A DNA stretch of 64,000 bases from contig CM039463.1 in the NCBI GenBank assembly GCA_022414725.1, positions 32,691,579 through 32,755,578 of the forward strand, in the 5' to 3' direction. The DNA is from Microglena sp. YARC. Taxonomy: Eukaryota > Chlorophyta > Chlorophyceae > Chlamydomonadales > Chlamydomonadaceae. This document shows positions 21,487-31,457 of this stretch, piece by piece (the stretch's first letter is position 1; each line of letters starts with the position of its first letter). The translations under genes were made by a program, and so were the position numbers. The notes under the pieces are model-generated. The model worked only from the letters and a program-made list of their open reading frames with translations. It did no database searches and was not told where the DNA came from.

Positions 21487-21845
21487 AATGGGCGTTCCTG
21501 CTTCCGAACGGATTTCCAATCTTACAATCACTTTTGGGGGGTCTTTTGATGCTTTCCAAATGCAATCTTACGATAAAAATCGTAAGATTGTAGTCAATTT
21601 TCACGAAAATATGCTCGAAATGAGCTTGAAAGACGGAGAAACGTACAGATTGCGAATGTTACAACGTTGAAATGCCATATTTTGTAACAAAAGGTGTTAA
21701 CATCAATTCGTGTCTTACAATTATAATTGTAAGAAATAAAGGGAAAGCGGACGGTTATTAGTCGGCAGCAGAATTCAGCTTTTACATCTTACAATAAAAA
21801 TCGTAAGTATAATTCATATAATTTAGTAAAAAAACGGCTATGTGT
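21487..21845. repeat. palindromic terminal region of the 5.3 kb element
   Basis: It contains the perfect palindrome CTTACAATTATAATTGTAAG, the hairpin ATCTTACGAT-AAAA-ATCGTAAGAT and further CTTACAAT words. A matching copy, reverse-complemented, is at 60750-61120; both end at ATGG followed by CGTTCC. Repeated words near an element end are commonly transposase-binding sites; here that is inference. Confidence 0.7.
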
Positions 21846-24334
21846 CCAACATCTTCCTCATCCTCCACCCCCCCCCCCCCCCCCCCCCCCCTCCTCGTCC
21901 TCCTCTTCCTCCTCCTTCTCCTCCTCCATGCCCCCATCCCCATCTTCCTCCTCCTCCATCTCCTCCTCCTCAGCAATGTCTGCATTGTCTCCATCCGATT
22001 GCACAGCCTCTGCCCTGGTGTCCTTCTCAATGGATTGACAAGCTAGGAGCATGCTTGTGTGGTACTTTCTCTGGATCTTCATACCCTTGGTAGGTTCGCA
22101 GCTAAATTGAAATGCGTCAAAGGGAATATCGCCCGTCCATGTTGCTTTTCTCCTAACCCCCACGGTAATAGGCACAAGCTTGTGGTCCATCCAATCTTTT
22201 GGCCAAGTTGGGTATTGTGTTTCAGTGTACACCAACTTCTGAGCCCCAGAGTACAAGGGCTTTAAATACACACATTCCACTTCTCCATTCACTGGTAGTG
22301 ATTTGACCCTCCACCACGTCCCATCCTCTCAATCCGCTAGAGTCATCCATTTGTACCTTGACCACAGCGACATGACCCAACAACCAAATCAGTAGTGGGC
22401 TCGTAGGCTATTCTTCTATCCGGCTTCGTCCCTTGTGAAGAATATAAGTACAACACATCCTCCTCCTCTGGCCTTTCCATATTAGTCTCCAAAGTGTGTG
22501 CGACCTTCATAGTCTTGGCAATCTCGTTACTTGCAGGTAAAATGTCTGACACATCCATGGACAAGTCATCCAATGCTGCTATCAAGCGCTTGGCCATTGA
22601 TTTCTCAGACTGTGTCAGAACACGACTGGTTGCTGACAACTCCGATGGGAAGTCGACAAAATGTTGGTCTTTCGGGTACTCCCCAGTCACAGCATCATCT
22701 GGTTGAGTGCTCCAATAACTCTTCTCAACGTTGAAGAAATCAGTCCACCACTTATTGCTGGCTTCCCAAGTTTCACGAAGCTTCTCGCAATATGTTTGAA
22801 GGACAGGGCATGGGATGGGCCATCGGCTGCTGGTTCATCCATCGGCTGCTGGTCACCGGCTGCTGGTTCTAGAAGGTCCTCCGCTGCGTGTCGTACACGG
22901 ACATCAGCTACGGGTCCTGCACGGTCGTCACCGGCGGTTTGTACAGGACCATCGGCCACGTGGCCTGCAAGGACGTCGCCTCCGGGCTTCTCGTTATGAA
23001 TAGTCTTCCAGACAGCCGCCCAGTTTGCCTCGATATTCTCGAGCTCTTCAATCTTGATCTTGGGGGCTTCCTTAAATACTGTTTCTGGTGTCCACCAGTG
23101 GAAGCCTTGGAGGACGTAAATAGGTTCAGCGTCATTGTCCCACTGTCCTCTCCAAGATCCTGACTCGTCATACTCCTTGTAATAGACCCCTGCAATTGTT
23201 GGTGTGCAAACATGTATCGTATATTAGTGAATCATTTAGGACACCCATATTCCTCCCGACTATACTCGGGAGCATCCCTTGGATAATACATCCTAGGTCC
23301 TAGTACAACTTCCTTTGTATCATTTAATTTCTATTGAAGACTGTACATGTAAATCAATGAGGACATGGCACACCCATATTCCTCCCGAGCATAATCGGGG
23401 AGCATTGTGCAGACAGTACATACACGCACGGTAGCATTTAATTTGTAAATATCAGTATATCAAGTATTCTTACCGACTCTCTTGTTGGGACCTTTCGTAT
23501 CTTGAATGCGTGTAAACGGCGATTAACTCCTTTGACGGTGCTAGTGCCATGCATGACCGAACAACTTGTAAACGTTGTCTAGGAGGACAGCGGAGAAGTC
23601 CCCTATAGAGGTCACGACGTCTTGCCTTGTGTAAGGGCCCATTCTCTTGAATACGTTACCAACAATGCCCATCAGATGGTCCAGGGTGTACACTTCCATG
23701 TTCTTTAACCCTTGCGAGATCACAAGTACTTTTGGTCAAGATTGCTATGTGTGTGTCCGGGAGGGAGGAAATGGACGTACACTTCCTCAAACCAGTTCAT
23801 CTCAACCAACAAGGACAAGTATGCGAACACGAAAGCGTTCTTGTTGTCCTTTGCCGCGTTGTCCATTTGCAAGAAGCAATACGGTGGAAGCTGCCCCTCT
23901 TCTTCAAGGACCCGGTTGAAGAAATGTTGGAAGCATGATATAGTCAGATTGATGGACTGCCAGTAGAATGGCAAAGCCCAATAACCAATGAAGCCTCTTC
24001 CCTGGGAGAATAATCCTGAGTTAACATAGAAGGAAACATGAAGTCAGAATATTAGCATTATTTTTGTTAACTAATCATTTCAAGTTTTAATACTGTGTAT
24101 GCTCCCGATTATGATCGGGAGGACATATCCTACATGCGCTGTATTTATACTCACACATGATGCGTGTCTTTAGAAGTTCACCTCCTGCGGTCTTCTTTGT
24201 ATGTGAGAAGTGGTGTGACTGAGGAAGACTAGTCTTCTTGTTGTCCATTGCATCAGCGGATGCGTGCAAGAAGAGCTTCGGATACTGTTCATACAGTCTT
24301 TCACGGATGTCATACCTACGCCTTGACTGGTTTT
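21846..24334 (-). pseudogene. DDE-type transposase-like gene, decayed (DUF7869-like)
   Basis: On the minus strand, exon pieces read DAMDNKKTSLPQSHHF, then (after a candidate intron) LQMDNAAKDNKNAFVFAYL and VHFLPPGHTHSNLDQKYL, with LKNMEVYTLDHL downstream. The DxxD, DN...NKN and GHTHxxxD series is typical of a large eukaryotic family I know as DUF7869-like, whose acidic residues suit an RNase H-fold transposase. The name and activity are my recollection, not a search result. Candidate GT-AG introns are 24016-24155 and 23190-23473, each holding a CTCCCGA...TCGGGAG hairpin. The C-terminal half (22343-23189) is frameshifted and ends in an acidic Glu/Asp tail near 21860-21980, running into a poly-C tract. 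The first intron's phase does not restore the frame, so it is decayed or misplaced. Confidence 0.65.
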
Positions 24335-24594
24335 AGGATTGCTTTCCCCCTACTTTTCTTCTCCTTGGGAATATTTGTCTGGCTTACTCCTTATGAATTG
24401 TGTTGTGGAATCCCAGGAATTCTGGGTACCAGAATACCAGGGATTGGGGGAATGTTATGATTACAGCCTATAGCTGTATCAGTAACGGTGCCGGGCTTAG
24501 GTCCGACACCCACTCTAGCAGCTGGTGACCAGGCATCTGCCTGGCAGCTAGCAGTGTAGTAGGTGACTTCAAGCGAATAGGGTCGTTGGGTTTG

Positions 24595-26030
24595 TCAATG
24601 CTCCCGATTATGATCGGGAGGACTATGGGTATTCCGAGTTTGGTTTTCTCAATCATTCGCTCATTGCGTTTGACAATGCTCTCGATTATGATCGGGAGGA
24701 CTATGGGTATTCTGAGTTTGGTTTTTCTCAATCATTCGCTCGTTGGGTTTGACAATGCTCCGATTATGATCAAGAGGACTGTGGTATTCTGAGTTTGGTT
24801 TTTCTCAATCATTCGTTCGTTGGGTTTGTCAATGCTCCCGATTATGATCGGGAGGACTATGGGTATGCCGAGTACAAAAAAAAAAAAAAAAAAATGCCGA
24901 GTACATGTTTTCTGAATCATTCGCTCGTTGGGTTTGTCAGTGCTCCCGATTATGATCGGGAGGACTGTGTGTATTCCGAATTTGGTTTTCTCAATCATTC
25001 GCTCGTTGGGTTTGACAATGCTCCCGATTATGATCGGGAGGACTCTGTGTATTCCGAATCTGGTTTTCTCATCATTCGCTCGTTGGGTTTGTCAATGCTC
25101 CCGATTATGCTCGGGAGATCTGTGGGTATTCTGAGTTTGGTTTTTCTCAATCATTTGTTCGTTGGGTTTGACAATGCTCCGATTATGATCGGGAGGACTA
25201 TGGTATGCCGAGTAAAAAAAAAAAAAAAAATGCCGAGTACATGTTTTCTGAATCATTCGCTCGTTGGGTTTGTCAGTGCTCCGATTATTGATCGGGAGGA
25301 CTGTGTGTATTCCGAATTTAATTTTCTCAATCATTCGCTTGTTGGGTTTGACAATGCTCCCGATTATGATCGGGAGGACTCCGTGTATTCCGAATTTGGT
25401 TTTCTCAATCATTCGCTCGTTGGGTTTGTCAATGCTCCCGATTATGATCGGGAGGACTGTGGGTATTCTGAGTTTGGTTTTTCTCAATCATTCGTTCGTT
25501 GGGTTTGTCAATGCTCCCGATTATGATCGGGAGGACTATCGGTATGTCGAGTACAAAAAAAAAAAAAAAAAAAAAAAAAATGCCGAGTACATGTTTTCTG
25601 AATCATTCGCTCGTTGGGTTTGTCAATGCTCCCGATTATGATCGGGAGGACTGTGGGTATTCTGAGTTTGGTTTTTCTCAATCATTCGTTCGTTGGGTTT
25701 GTCAATGCTCCCGATTATGATCGGGAGGACTATGGGTATGCCGAGTACAAAAAAAAAAAAAAAAAAATGCCGAGTACATGTTTTCTGAATCATTCGCTCG
25801 TTGGGTTTGTCAATTGTCATGCTCCCGATTATGTTGGAGACTGTGGGTATTCTGAGTTTGGTTTTTTCTCAATCATTCGTTTGTTGGGTTTGACAATGCT
25901 CCCGATTATGATCGGGAGGACTATGGGTATTCCGAATTTGGTTTTTCTCAATCATTCGCTTGTTGGGTTTGTCAATGCTCCCGATTATGATCGGGAGGAC
26001 TATGGGTATTCTGAGTTTGGTTTTTCTCTA
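24595..26030. repeat. hairpin minisatellite, ~77-bp units
   Basis: About 17 copies of CTCCCGATTATGATCGGGAG (perfect arms CTCCCGA/TCGGGAG) are spaced about 77-78 bp apart by near-identical linkers containing TCAATCATTCGCTCGTTGGG. Four copies carry a poly-A run of 17-26 bp; the first three of these are about 336-341 bp apart, a hint of a higher-order unit. Single hairpins of the same type are in the two introns of the neighbouring gene. The 243-codon plus-strand ORF through the array is a by-product of the 78-bp period. Confidence 0.9.
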
Positions 26031-26102
26031 AATCTGAATCTGATTTTGAATCTGAATCTGAATCTGAATCATTTGCTTTACCAACCTATTTGTCTTCCGC
26101 AG

Positions 26103-26430
26103 GGTCTACAATGACAGTACCGTGGAAGTAAAACTCCAATCAGACGGAAAGGATTTGGGATGCGGCGTCATGGACGAATGGACCAAGGAGCGCCAGGTGC
26201 CAATGAACATCGAAGTCGTTGTTGATGGACCAGACTTCTATGTTACGGCTACGCACGGTCACTGGTTGAGGTTTCGCGGCGAATGCAGGCATATGTGCGG
26301 AGCAGATGCATTCTGGTCGACACTCACCCTTGCGGAAGTCAAGACAGCCCAGTTGCTTGAAGTCACTAGCATTCTGAGGCCCATGTTAGGAGCCCTATCA
26401 TGGATACCAGTTCACATTCAGGCTCTTGGG
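26103..26430 (+). pseudogene. possible galectin-like exon captured by the element
   Basis: A clean splice acceptor (TTTGTCTTCCGCAG) ends at 26102, and the following frame stays open past 26430. The product has DEWTKERQVPMNIEVVVDG followed by PDFYVTATHGHWLRF. The Trp...Glu-x-Arg, hydrophobic strand and F-x-V...G-x-x-x-x-F pattern resembles the second half of a galectin carbohydrate-recognition domain, where Trp and Glu-x-Arg contact galactose. The first half of such a domain is not seen. It lies opposite to the transposase-like gene, so it may be a captured host exon. The similarity is by eye only and could be wrong. Confidence 0.3.
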
Positions 26431-26824
26431 TTGGTTGTTGACAATGCGCAGCAATCCTGTCAGGGTCGGCGAGGGCGAATTTATCGCCGACAAAGAGCTT
26501 GAGGAAACTAGGCCTGGGTTGAGACAAGCGAAGGAAAGCTCAGGAGCGATTTCGAGGAGTTTGGTCCTAGCGACAGGAGGACGTCACCTCGATGTACACC
26601 AAAAGGGCCTTCACCTGACGCCGGTAAGAGAGCAATCGAACGGACTGTACTGCTGCACCGTGGCTCAGGTTAAATTTTCAAATCTGACAGGTACATTTCG
26701 AATGTTACGTATGCGGTGGGATGTACACCGTTCGAAACAACCATTGTGTGCTGACCGCACTTGCCGCTTTCAATTTCGATAGGATATTGCGTAACTTCTG
26801 CACTCTTTACATTTCCTACTTAGT

Positions 26825-26869
26825 CACCAAGTCATAAAACGCGTGAGAGCACCGCAATTCATGCTGACA
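26825..26869 (-). repeat. Copia 2 LTR (right), remainder
   Basis: Continues the LTR from CACCAAGTCATAAAACGCG to GCTGACA. It is followed directly by array sequence beginning near GCAGCCCGCATGCATTTG. Confidence 0.85.
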
Positions 26870-27043
26870 CGCAGCCCGCATGCATTTGTCACACAATGTA
26901 TTATTAGACTCTCAGCTTGCATTTATGCGGCCGGCGACTGTATGAAAAAATACACATGTAGTACCATTTATTCCGAGGCGTGAGGTTGAGGTGTCCAGCC
27001 CGTTTGCTTGCAGTGGGGCTAACCACAAAAAAGGGTGTGTAAC

Positions 27044-27115
27044 TCTCCCTAGCAGGTTCGAACTGCTGACCTACAGATTAACAGTCTGGCGCTCTACCAA
27101 CTGAGCTAAGGGAGA
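27044..27115 (-). tRNA. tRNA-Asn(GTT)
   Basis: 72 nt with full acceptor (TCTCCCT/AGGGAGA), D, anticodon and T stems; loop CTGTTAA gives anticodon GTT. One C:T pair closes the anticodon stem imperfectly, as in all copies. Confidence 0.85.
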
Positions 27116-27128
27116 CATTTAGGTTGGT

Positions 27129-27200
27129 TTCGGAGCCTGGTCTAGATCCAGGGACCTATGGGTTTGGGGCCCATCACGCTAGCCACTGCGCCACTCCGAA
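27129..27200 (-). tRNA. initiator-Met-type tRNA with anticodon CCA
   Basis: The body equals the initiator form, but the anticodon loop reads CCCCAAA, giving CCA (Trp) instead of CAT. The stem ATGGG/CCCAT is kept. Probably a mutated, non-initiating copy. Confidence 0.6.
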
Positions 27201-28648
27201 GTTGGGATCCAGATATGCACGGGGCGCGCCTAATCAGGCCACCTCATCGTGCCGCAATGACGTCGACGTCGGGGGCTCCAGACCCGCTGTCGGAAGACAG
27301 CGGGGGGGTCGCGCGGCCACCAATATAACGGCATTGTGTTGCTGCCACGAGGTTCAACGGACCCTTGTATCGTTGTGTTCATCAATCGTTCTTACTTTAC
27401 TCCCCTGGGATGTACGTGGTATATATCCAAGGCACTCTGGTCCGGTTCTGCAAGATGGCTGTGCTGACTTGAATTGCGCTAATTTAATCGTGCGGTTCTG
27501 ACGCATCGTTCTATACTATTTCGAAGGTATTTCCATCCTTCAAAGGAATCAGGATTCATGACCAGCTTCAGGCCGGAGTCTTCATCAACCAACTCAGGTC
27601 CAATTTTCAGTTTCTCAATAATCATGTTTCTATCCTTTGAGTAGAAACGACATTCTGACATGAAATGCATTTCATATTCTGTAGCACTCTTCTCCCACCA
27701 GCCGCCATATCACAGCACCTGCAAATGCTTCCAGGGCGAGAGGTTCTCCTATCTGATTCAACATTCAAATTGCGAGCTCGAAGATGAAGTCTTGCTTTGC
27801 ATTTAATACCATCCCTACTATTGTATACGTTTGTGTACGTGGATGTACCGGTATAGTTATGTCCTCTGTCATCATCCAACTTGGATGAGTAATAGATTTA
27901 ATACCGACTCCTTGGTTATCGCCACGTTCCCTGGGCTCACTGTATGTACTTCGGAATTGCCAGTCAATGTCTGTTATTTTAGAGATGCCTTCGTCATTTT
28001 TCCTGAGCCAATCTTGATTAGTGACGTACTGACGTCTGGTTATCCGGAAAGAATATCAGAGAAATCTTCTATAACACCTTATCTCTATATGCATCTTCGT
28101 AACGGTATAACTCCGCTCTAGGTTTATCCGCGCGCCTGGGTTCCTGCACCTGCTAGCAGGCCCTTCCCGCTAGCGCCAGCGGGTCTCCGGTCCACAGAAG
28201 TTCCCGCTCACCTATCAGGTTATCGGGATCGCTCGGTCGTCGCAAGTTGTTGGTTGGATAATCGGCACCAAGACTCGCGTATCGGGACCGTTAGGCAAGA
28301 GGTTGTACTTCCCCACGTACCGCTTCTTATTAGCCAGCAACTCAGCACGAGTCACTACTCACGCACCACTAATGGTTCGTCTCGACACCAAGAAGAAGTC
28401 ATTTCTATTCCTCGTATCGTCTAGACGACACCCACATCCCTAACTTAGCTAAACACTGAACCCCTCACTCTGCTAGTCTGATCTATCTTGCCTTGATATC
28501 CTGTGATTTTACAATCTTAGTAATCCATGATACCAACATTGTTTGTTGCTATCTCTGGTTGCCATTATAATATTCTCTATTATCTATTAAGGCTTAGTTC
28601 ACAAAATCTTCGTCCTTTCGCGGCCCGCATGCATTTGTCACACAATGT

Positions 28649-28775
28649 TTGTCCTCGACACACCCCTGATGTAATGGGGTTTTTGGCTTTGTGGGTGCTT
28701 TTTCTTTTTGTTTAAAGCACAGAGTCTCATACACCCTCGCGGTGTCAAGTAGACTTTAACATGTAATGTAATGTA
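28649..28775 (+). mobile_element. LINE 3'-end fragment in an array unit
   Basis: Only the last ~127 bp of the LINE 3' end are present, with AATGT at both junctions (28644-28648 and 28775-28779). The other units show the uninterrupted target CACAATGTATTATTAG. Confidence 0.85.
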
Positions 28776-28923
28776 ATGTATTATTAGACTCTCAGCTTGC
28801 ATTTATGCGGCCGGCGACTGTATGAAAAAATACACATGTAGTACCATGTATTCCGAGGCGTGAGGTTGAGGTGTCCAGCCCGTTTGCTTGGAGTGGGGCT
28901 AACCACAAAAAAGGGTGTGTAAC

Positions 28924-28995
28924 TCTCCCTAGCAGGTTCGAACTGCTGACCTGCAGATTAACAGTCTGGCACACTACCAACTGAGCTAAGGGAGA
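28924..28995 (-). tRNA. tRNA-Asn(GTT)-like, D-stem damaged
   Basis: Same as the intact form except the D-stem change (GTGT in place of GAGC), shared with the copy at 7094. Confidence 0.6.
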
Positions 28996-29008
28996 CATTT
29001 ATGTTAGT

Positions 29009-29080
29009 TTCGGAGCCTGGTCAAGATCCAGGGACCTATGGGTTTGGGGCTCATCACGCTAGGCACTGCGCCACTGCGAA
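29009..29080 (-). tRNA. initiator-Met-type relic with anticodon CCA
   Basis: Anticodon loop CCCCAAA, one broken anticodon-stem pair, an acceptor mismatch (GCGAA side) and loss of the encoded CCA. Likely a pseudogene. Confidence 0.55.
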
Positions 29081-30674
29081 GTTGGGATCCAGATATGGAC
29101 ACGGCGCGCCTAATCAGGCCACGTCATCGTGCCGCAATGACGTCGACGTCGGGGGCTCGAGACCCGCTGCCGGAAGATAGCGGGGGGGTCGCGCGGCCAC
29201 CAATATAACGGCATTGTGTTGCTGCCACGAGGTTCAACGGACCCTTGTATCGTTGTGTTCATCAATCGTTCTTACTTTGCTCCCCTGGGATGTACGTGGT
29301 ATATATCCAAGGCACTCTGGTCCGGTTCTGCAAGATGGCTGTGCTGACTTGAATTGCGCTAATTTAATCGTGCGGTTCGGACGCATCGTTCTATACAATT
29401 TCGAAGGTATTTCCATCCTTCAAAGGAATCAGGATTCATGACCAGCTTCAGGCCGGAGTCTTCATCAACCAACTCAGGTCCAATTTTCAGTTTCTCAATA
29501 ATCATGTTTCTATCCTTTGAGTAGAAACGACATTCTGACATGAAATGCATTTCATATTCTGTAGCACTCTTCTCCCCACCAGCCGCCATATCACAGCACC
29601 TGCAAATGCTTCCAGGCGAGAAGTTCTCCTATCTGATTCAACATTCAAATTGCGAGCTCGAAGATGAAGTCTTGCTTTGCATTTAATACCATCCCTACTA
29701 TTGTATACGTTTGTGTACGTGGATGTACCGGTACAGTTATGTCCTCTGACATCATCCAACTTGGATGTGTAATAGATTTAATACCGACTCCTTGGTTATC
29801 GCCACGTTCCCTGGGGCTCACTGTATGTACTTCGGAATTGCCAGTCAATGTCTGTTATTTTAGAGATGCCTTCGTCATTTTTCCTGAGCCAATCTTGATT
29901 AGTGACGTACTGACGTCTGGTTATCCGGAAGAATATCAGAGAAATCTTCTATAACACCTTATCTCTATATGCATCTTCGTAACGGTATAACTCCGCTCTA
30001 GGTTTATCCGCGCGCCTGGGTTCCTGCACCTGCTAGCAGGCCCTTCCCGCTAGCGCCAGCGGGTCTCCGGTCCACAGAAGTTCCCGCTCACCTATCAGGT
30101 TATCGGGATCGCTCGGTCGTCGCAAGTTGTTGGTTGGGATAATCGGCACCAAGACTCGCGTATCGGGGACCGTTAGGCAAGAGGTTGTACTTCCCCACGT
30201 ACCGCTTCTTATTAGCCAGCAACTCAGCACGAGTCACTACTCACGCACCACTAATGGTTCGTCTCGACACCAAGAAGAAGTCATTTCTATTCCTCGTATC
30301 GTCTAGACGACACCCACATCCCTAACTTAGCTAAACACTGAACCCCTCACTCTGCTAGTCTGATCTATCTTGCCTTGATATCCTGTGATTTTGCAATCTT
30401 AGTAATCCATGATACCAACATTGTTTGTTGCTATCTCTGGTTGCCATTATAATATTCTCTATTAACTATTAAGGCTTAGTTCACAAAATCTTCGTCCTTT
30501 CGCGGCCTGCATGCATTTGTCACACAATGCATTATTAGACTCTCAGCTTGCATTTATGCGGCCGGCGACTGTATGAAAAAATACACATGTAGTACCATTT
30601 ATTCCGAGGCGTGAGGTTGAGGTGTCCAGCCCGTTTGCTTGCAGTGGGGCTAACCACAAAAAAGGGTGTGTAAT

Positions 30675-30746
30675 TCTCCCTAGCAGGTTCGAACTGCTGA
30701 CCTACAGATTAACAGTCTGGCGCTCTACCAACTGAGCTAAGGGAGA
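30675..30746 (-). tRNA. tRNA-Asn(GTT)
   Basis: Intact 72-nt cloverleaf identical in its stems to the copy at 48069. Confidence 0.85.
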
Positions 30747-30759
30747 CATTTAGGTTGGT

Positions 30760-30831
30760 TTCGGAGCCTGGTCAAGATCCAGGGACCTATGGCTTATGGG
30801 CCAATCACGCTAGCCACTGCGCCACTCCGAA
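30760..30831 (-). tRNA. initiator tRNA-Met(CAT)-like, anticodon stem damaged
   Basis: Anticodon CAT is kept, but the stem ATTGG/GCCAT has two mismatches. Acceptor and T stems pair. Confidence 0.55.
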
Positions 30832-31062
30832 GTTGGGATCCACATATCCACGGGGCGCGCCTAATCAGGCCACGTCATCGTGCCGCAATGAGGTCGACGT
30901 CGGGGGCTCGAGACCCACTGCCGGAAGACAGCGGGGGGGTCGCGCGGCCACCAATATAACGGCATTGTGTTGCTGCCACGAGGTTCAACGGACCCTTGTA
31001 TCGTTGTGTTCATCAATCGTTCTTACTTTACTCCCCTGGGATGTACGTGGTATATATCCAAG

Positions 31063-31411
31063 TGTGACAGATAGATCCGTCACCTGCGCTACCTCGAGGT
31101 GGCGACGACTTCCCCGAGGAAGGGGAGCTGACGGGACCTGTCTAGACGGTTACAACCGTTAAACTGGTCCGCGCCCTCGGTCAACGCGCCCTTCGCGCGC
31201 CCTACGTCCGCGACTCTGGATATTCGCATCTCCAGCAACGGCTTAATGATATGCGAATGTCCAGAAGCATCAACGGGTTTATTCGCTGAACCGCGGGAGA
31301 ATGTAGGGTACTTAAGCCGAGCTTGAGTGTCTGAGGCCAGAAAACAGAGAGGTTCAATTCCTTTCTCTCCTTATACTTTATATCCAGCTAAGACGTCTTT
31401 CAGACGTCACA
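31063..31411 (+). repeat. Gypsy 5' LTR
   Basis: Begins TGTGACAG and ends GACGTCACA. A promoter should lie here; no clear TATA box is assigned. Differences from the 3' LTR are small indels and substitutions near positions 12, 220 and 335 of the LTR. Confidence 0.92.
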
Positions 31412-31412
31412 T

Positions 31413-31427
31413 TTGGTTTTGGAGCCT
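31413..31427 (+). other. Gypsy primer-binding site for initiator tRNA-Met
   Basis: TGGTTTTGGAGCCTG lies one base after the 5' LTR. It is complementary, with one mismatch, to the 3' end (including CCA) of the initiator tRNA encoded in the array (complement TGGTTTCGGAGCCTG). Reverse transcription would be primed here. Confidence 0.85.
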
Positions 31428-31457
31428 GTTCCTTTCTTACCCGATTTTTTTCCCGCT

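Larger units (their letters stand above)
21487..26821 (-). mobile_element. 5.3 kb DNA element with DDE-type transposase-like gene
   Basis: The element interrupts a Copia LTR whose uninterrupted copies exist at 17126 and 36721, so its limits are firm to within a few bases. AGT on both sides (21484-21486 and 26822-26824) is a possible 3-bp target duplication. The left 360 bp (the 3' side of the gene) are rich in CTTACRAT palindromes and recur in reverse orientation at 60750-61120. The ends are not clear inverted repeats of each other. Contents, left to right: palindromic end, decayed minus-strand transposase-like gene, hairpin minisatellite, and a possible galectin-like exon on the plus strand. 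The superfamily is unassigned. Confidence 0.75.
17126..26869 (-). mobile_element. Copia element 2, internally deleted and interrupted
   Basis: A minus-strand Copia relative of element 1 with LTRs at 17126-17508 and 21147-21486 plus 26825-26869; the second LTR is split by a 5.3 kb DNA element. The internal part (17509-21146) matches Copia 1 in its 3' UTR, integrase/RT linker, part of integrase and start of gag, but RT and RNase H are not recognisable. It is non-autonomous. It is nearly identical to element 3 (32698-37103). The right flank is array sequence and lacks the CCCAC found at the left, so the copy did not arise by ordinary integration here. Confidence 0.85.
26870..31062. repeat. tRNA-bearing 1750-bp tandem array, segment B
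   Basis: About 2.4 units. The landmark GGCACTCTGG occurs at 27431 and 29311; the 1880-bp distance is one unit plus the LINE fragment at 28649-28775. The next landmark is split by the Gypsy insertion and resumes at 41455. The three tRNA pairs here are less uniform than those of segment C, including two Met-type genes with a changed anticodon. Confidence 0.92.

Noticed and set aside
21858..22292. 144-codon ORF with acidic and poly-Gly tail as a separate gene
   Set aside because: It is the C-terminal piece of the decayed transposase-like gene; the glycine run comes from a poly-C tract.
24795..25526. 243-codon ORF with repeated FLNHSLVGF peptides
   Set aside because: Open only because the minisatellite period is close to 78 bp; similar frames appear in other registers and the other strand.
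24595..26030. CRISPR-like array (palindromic repeats at regular spacing)
   Set aside because: The spacers are near-identical to each other, the context is eukaryotic, and no cas genes are present; it is a minisatellite.
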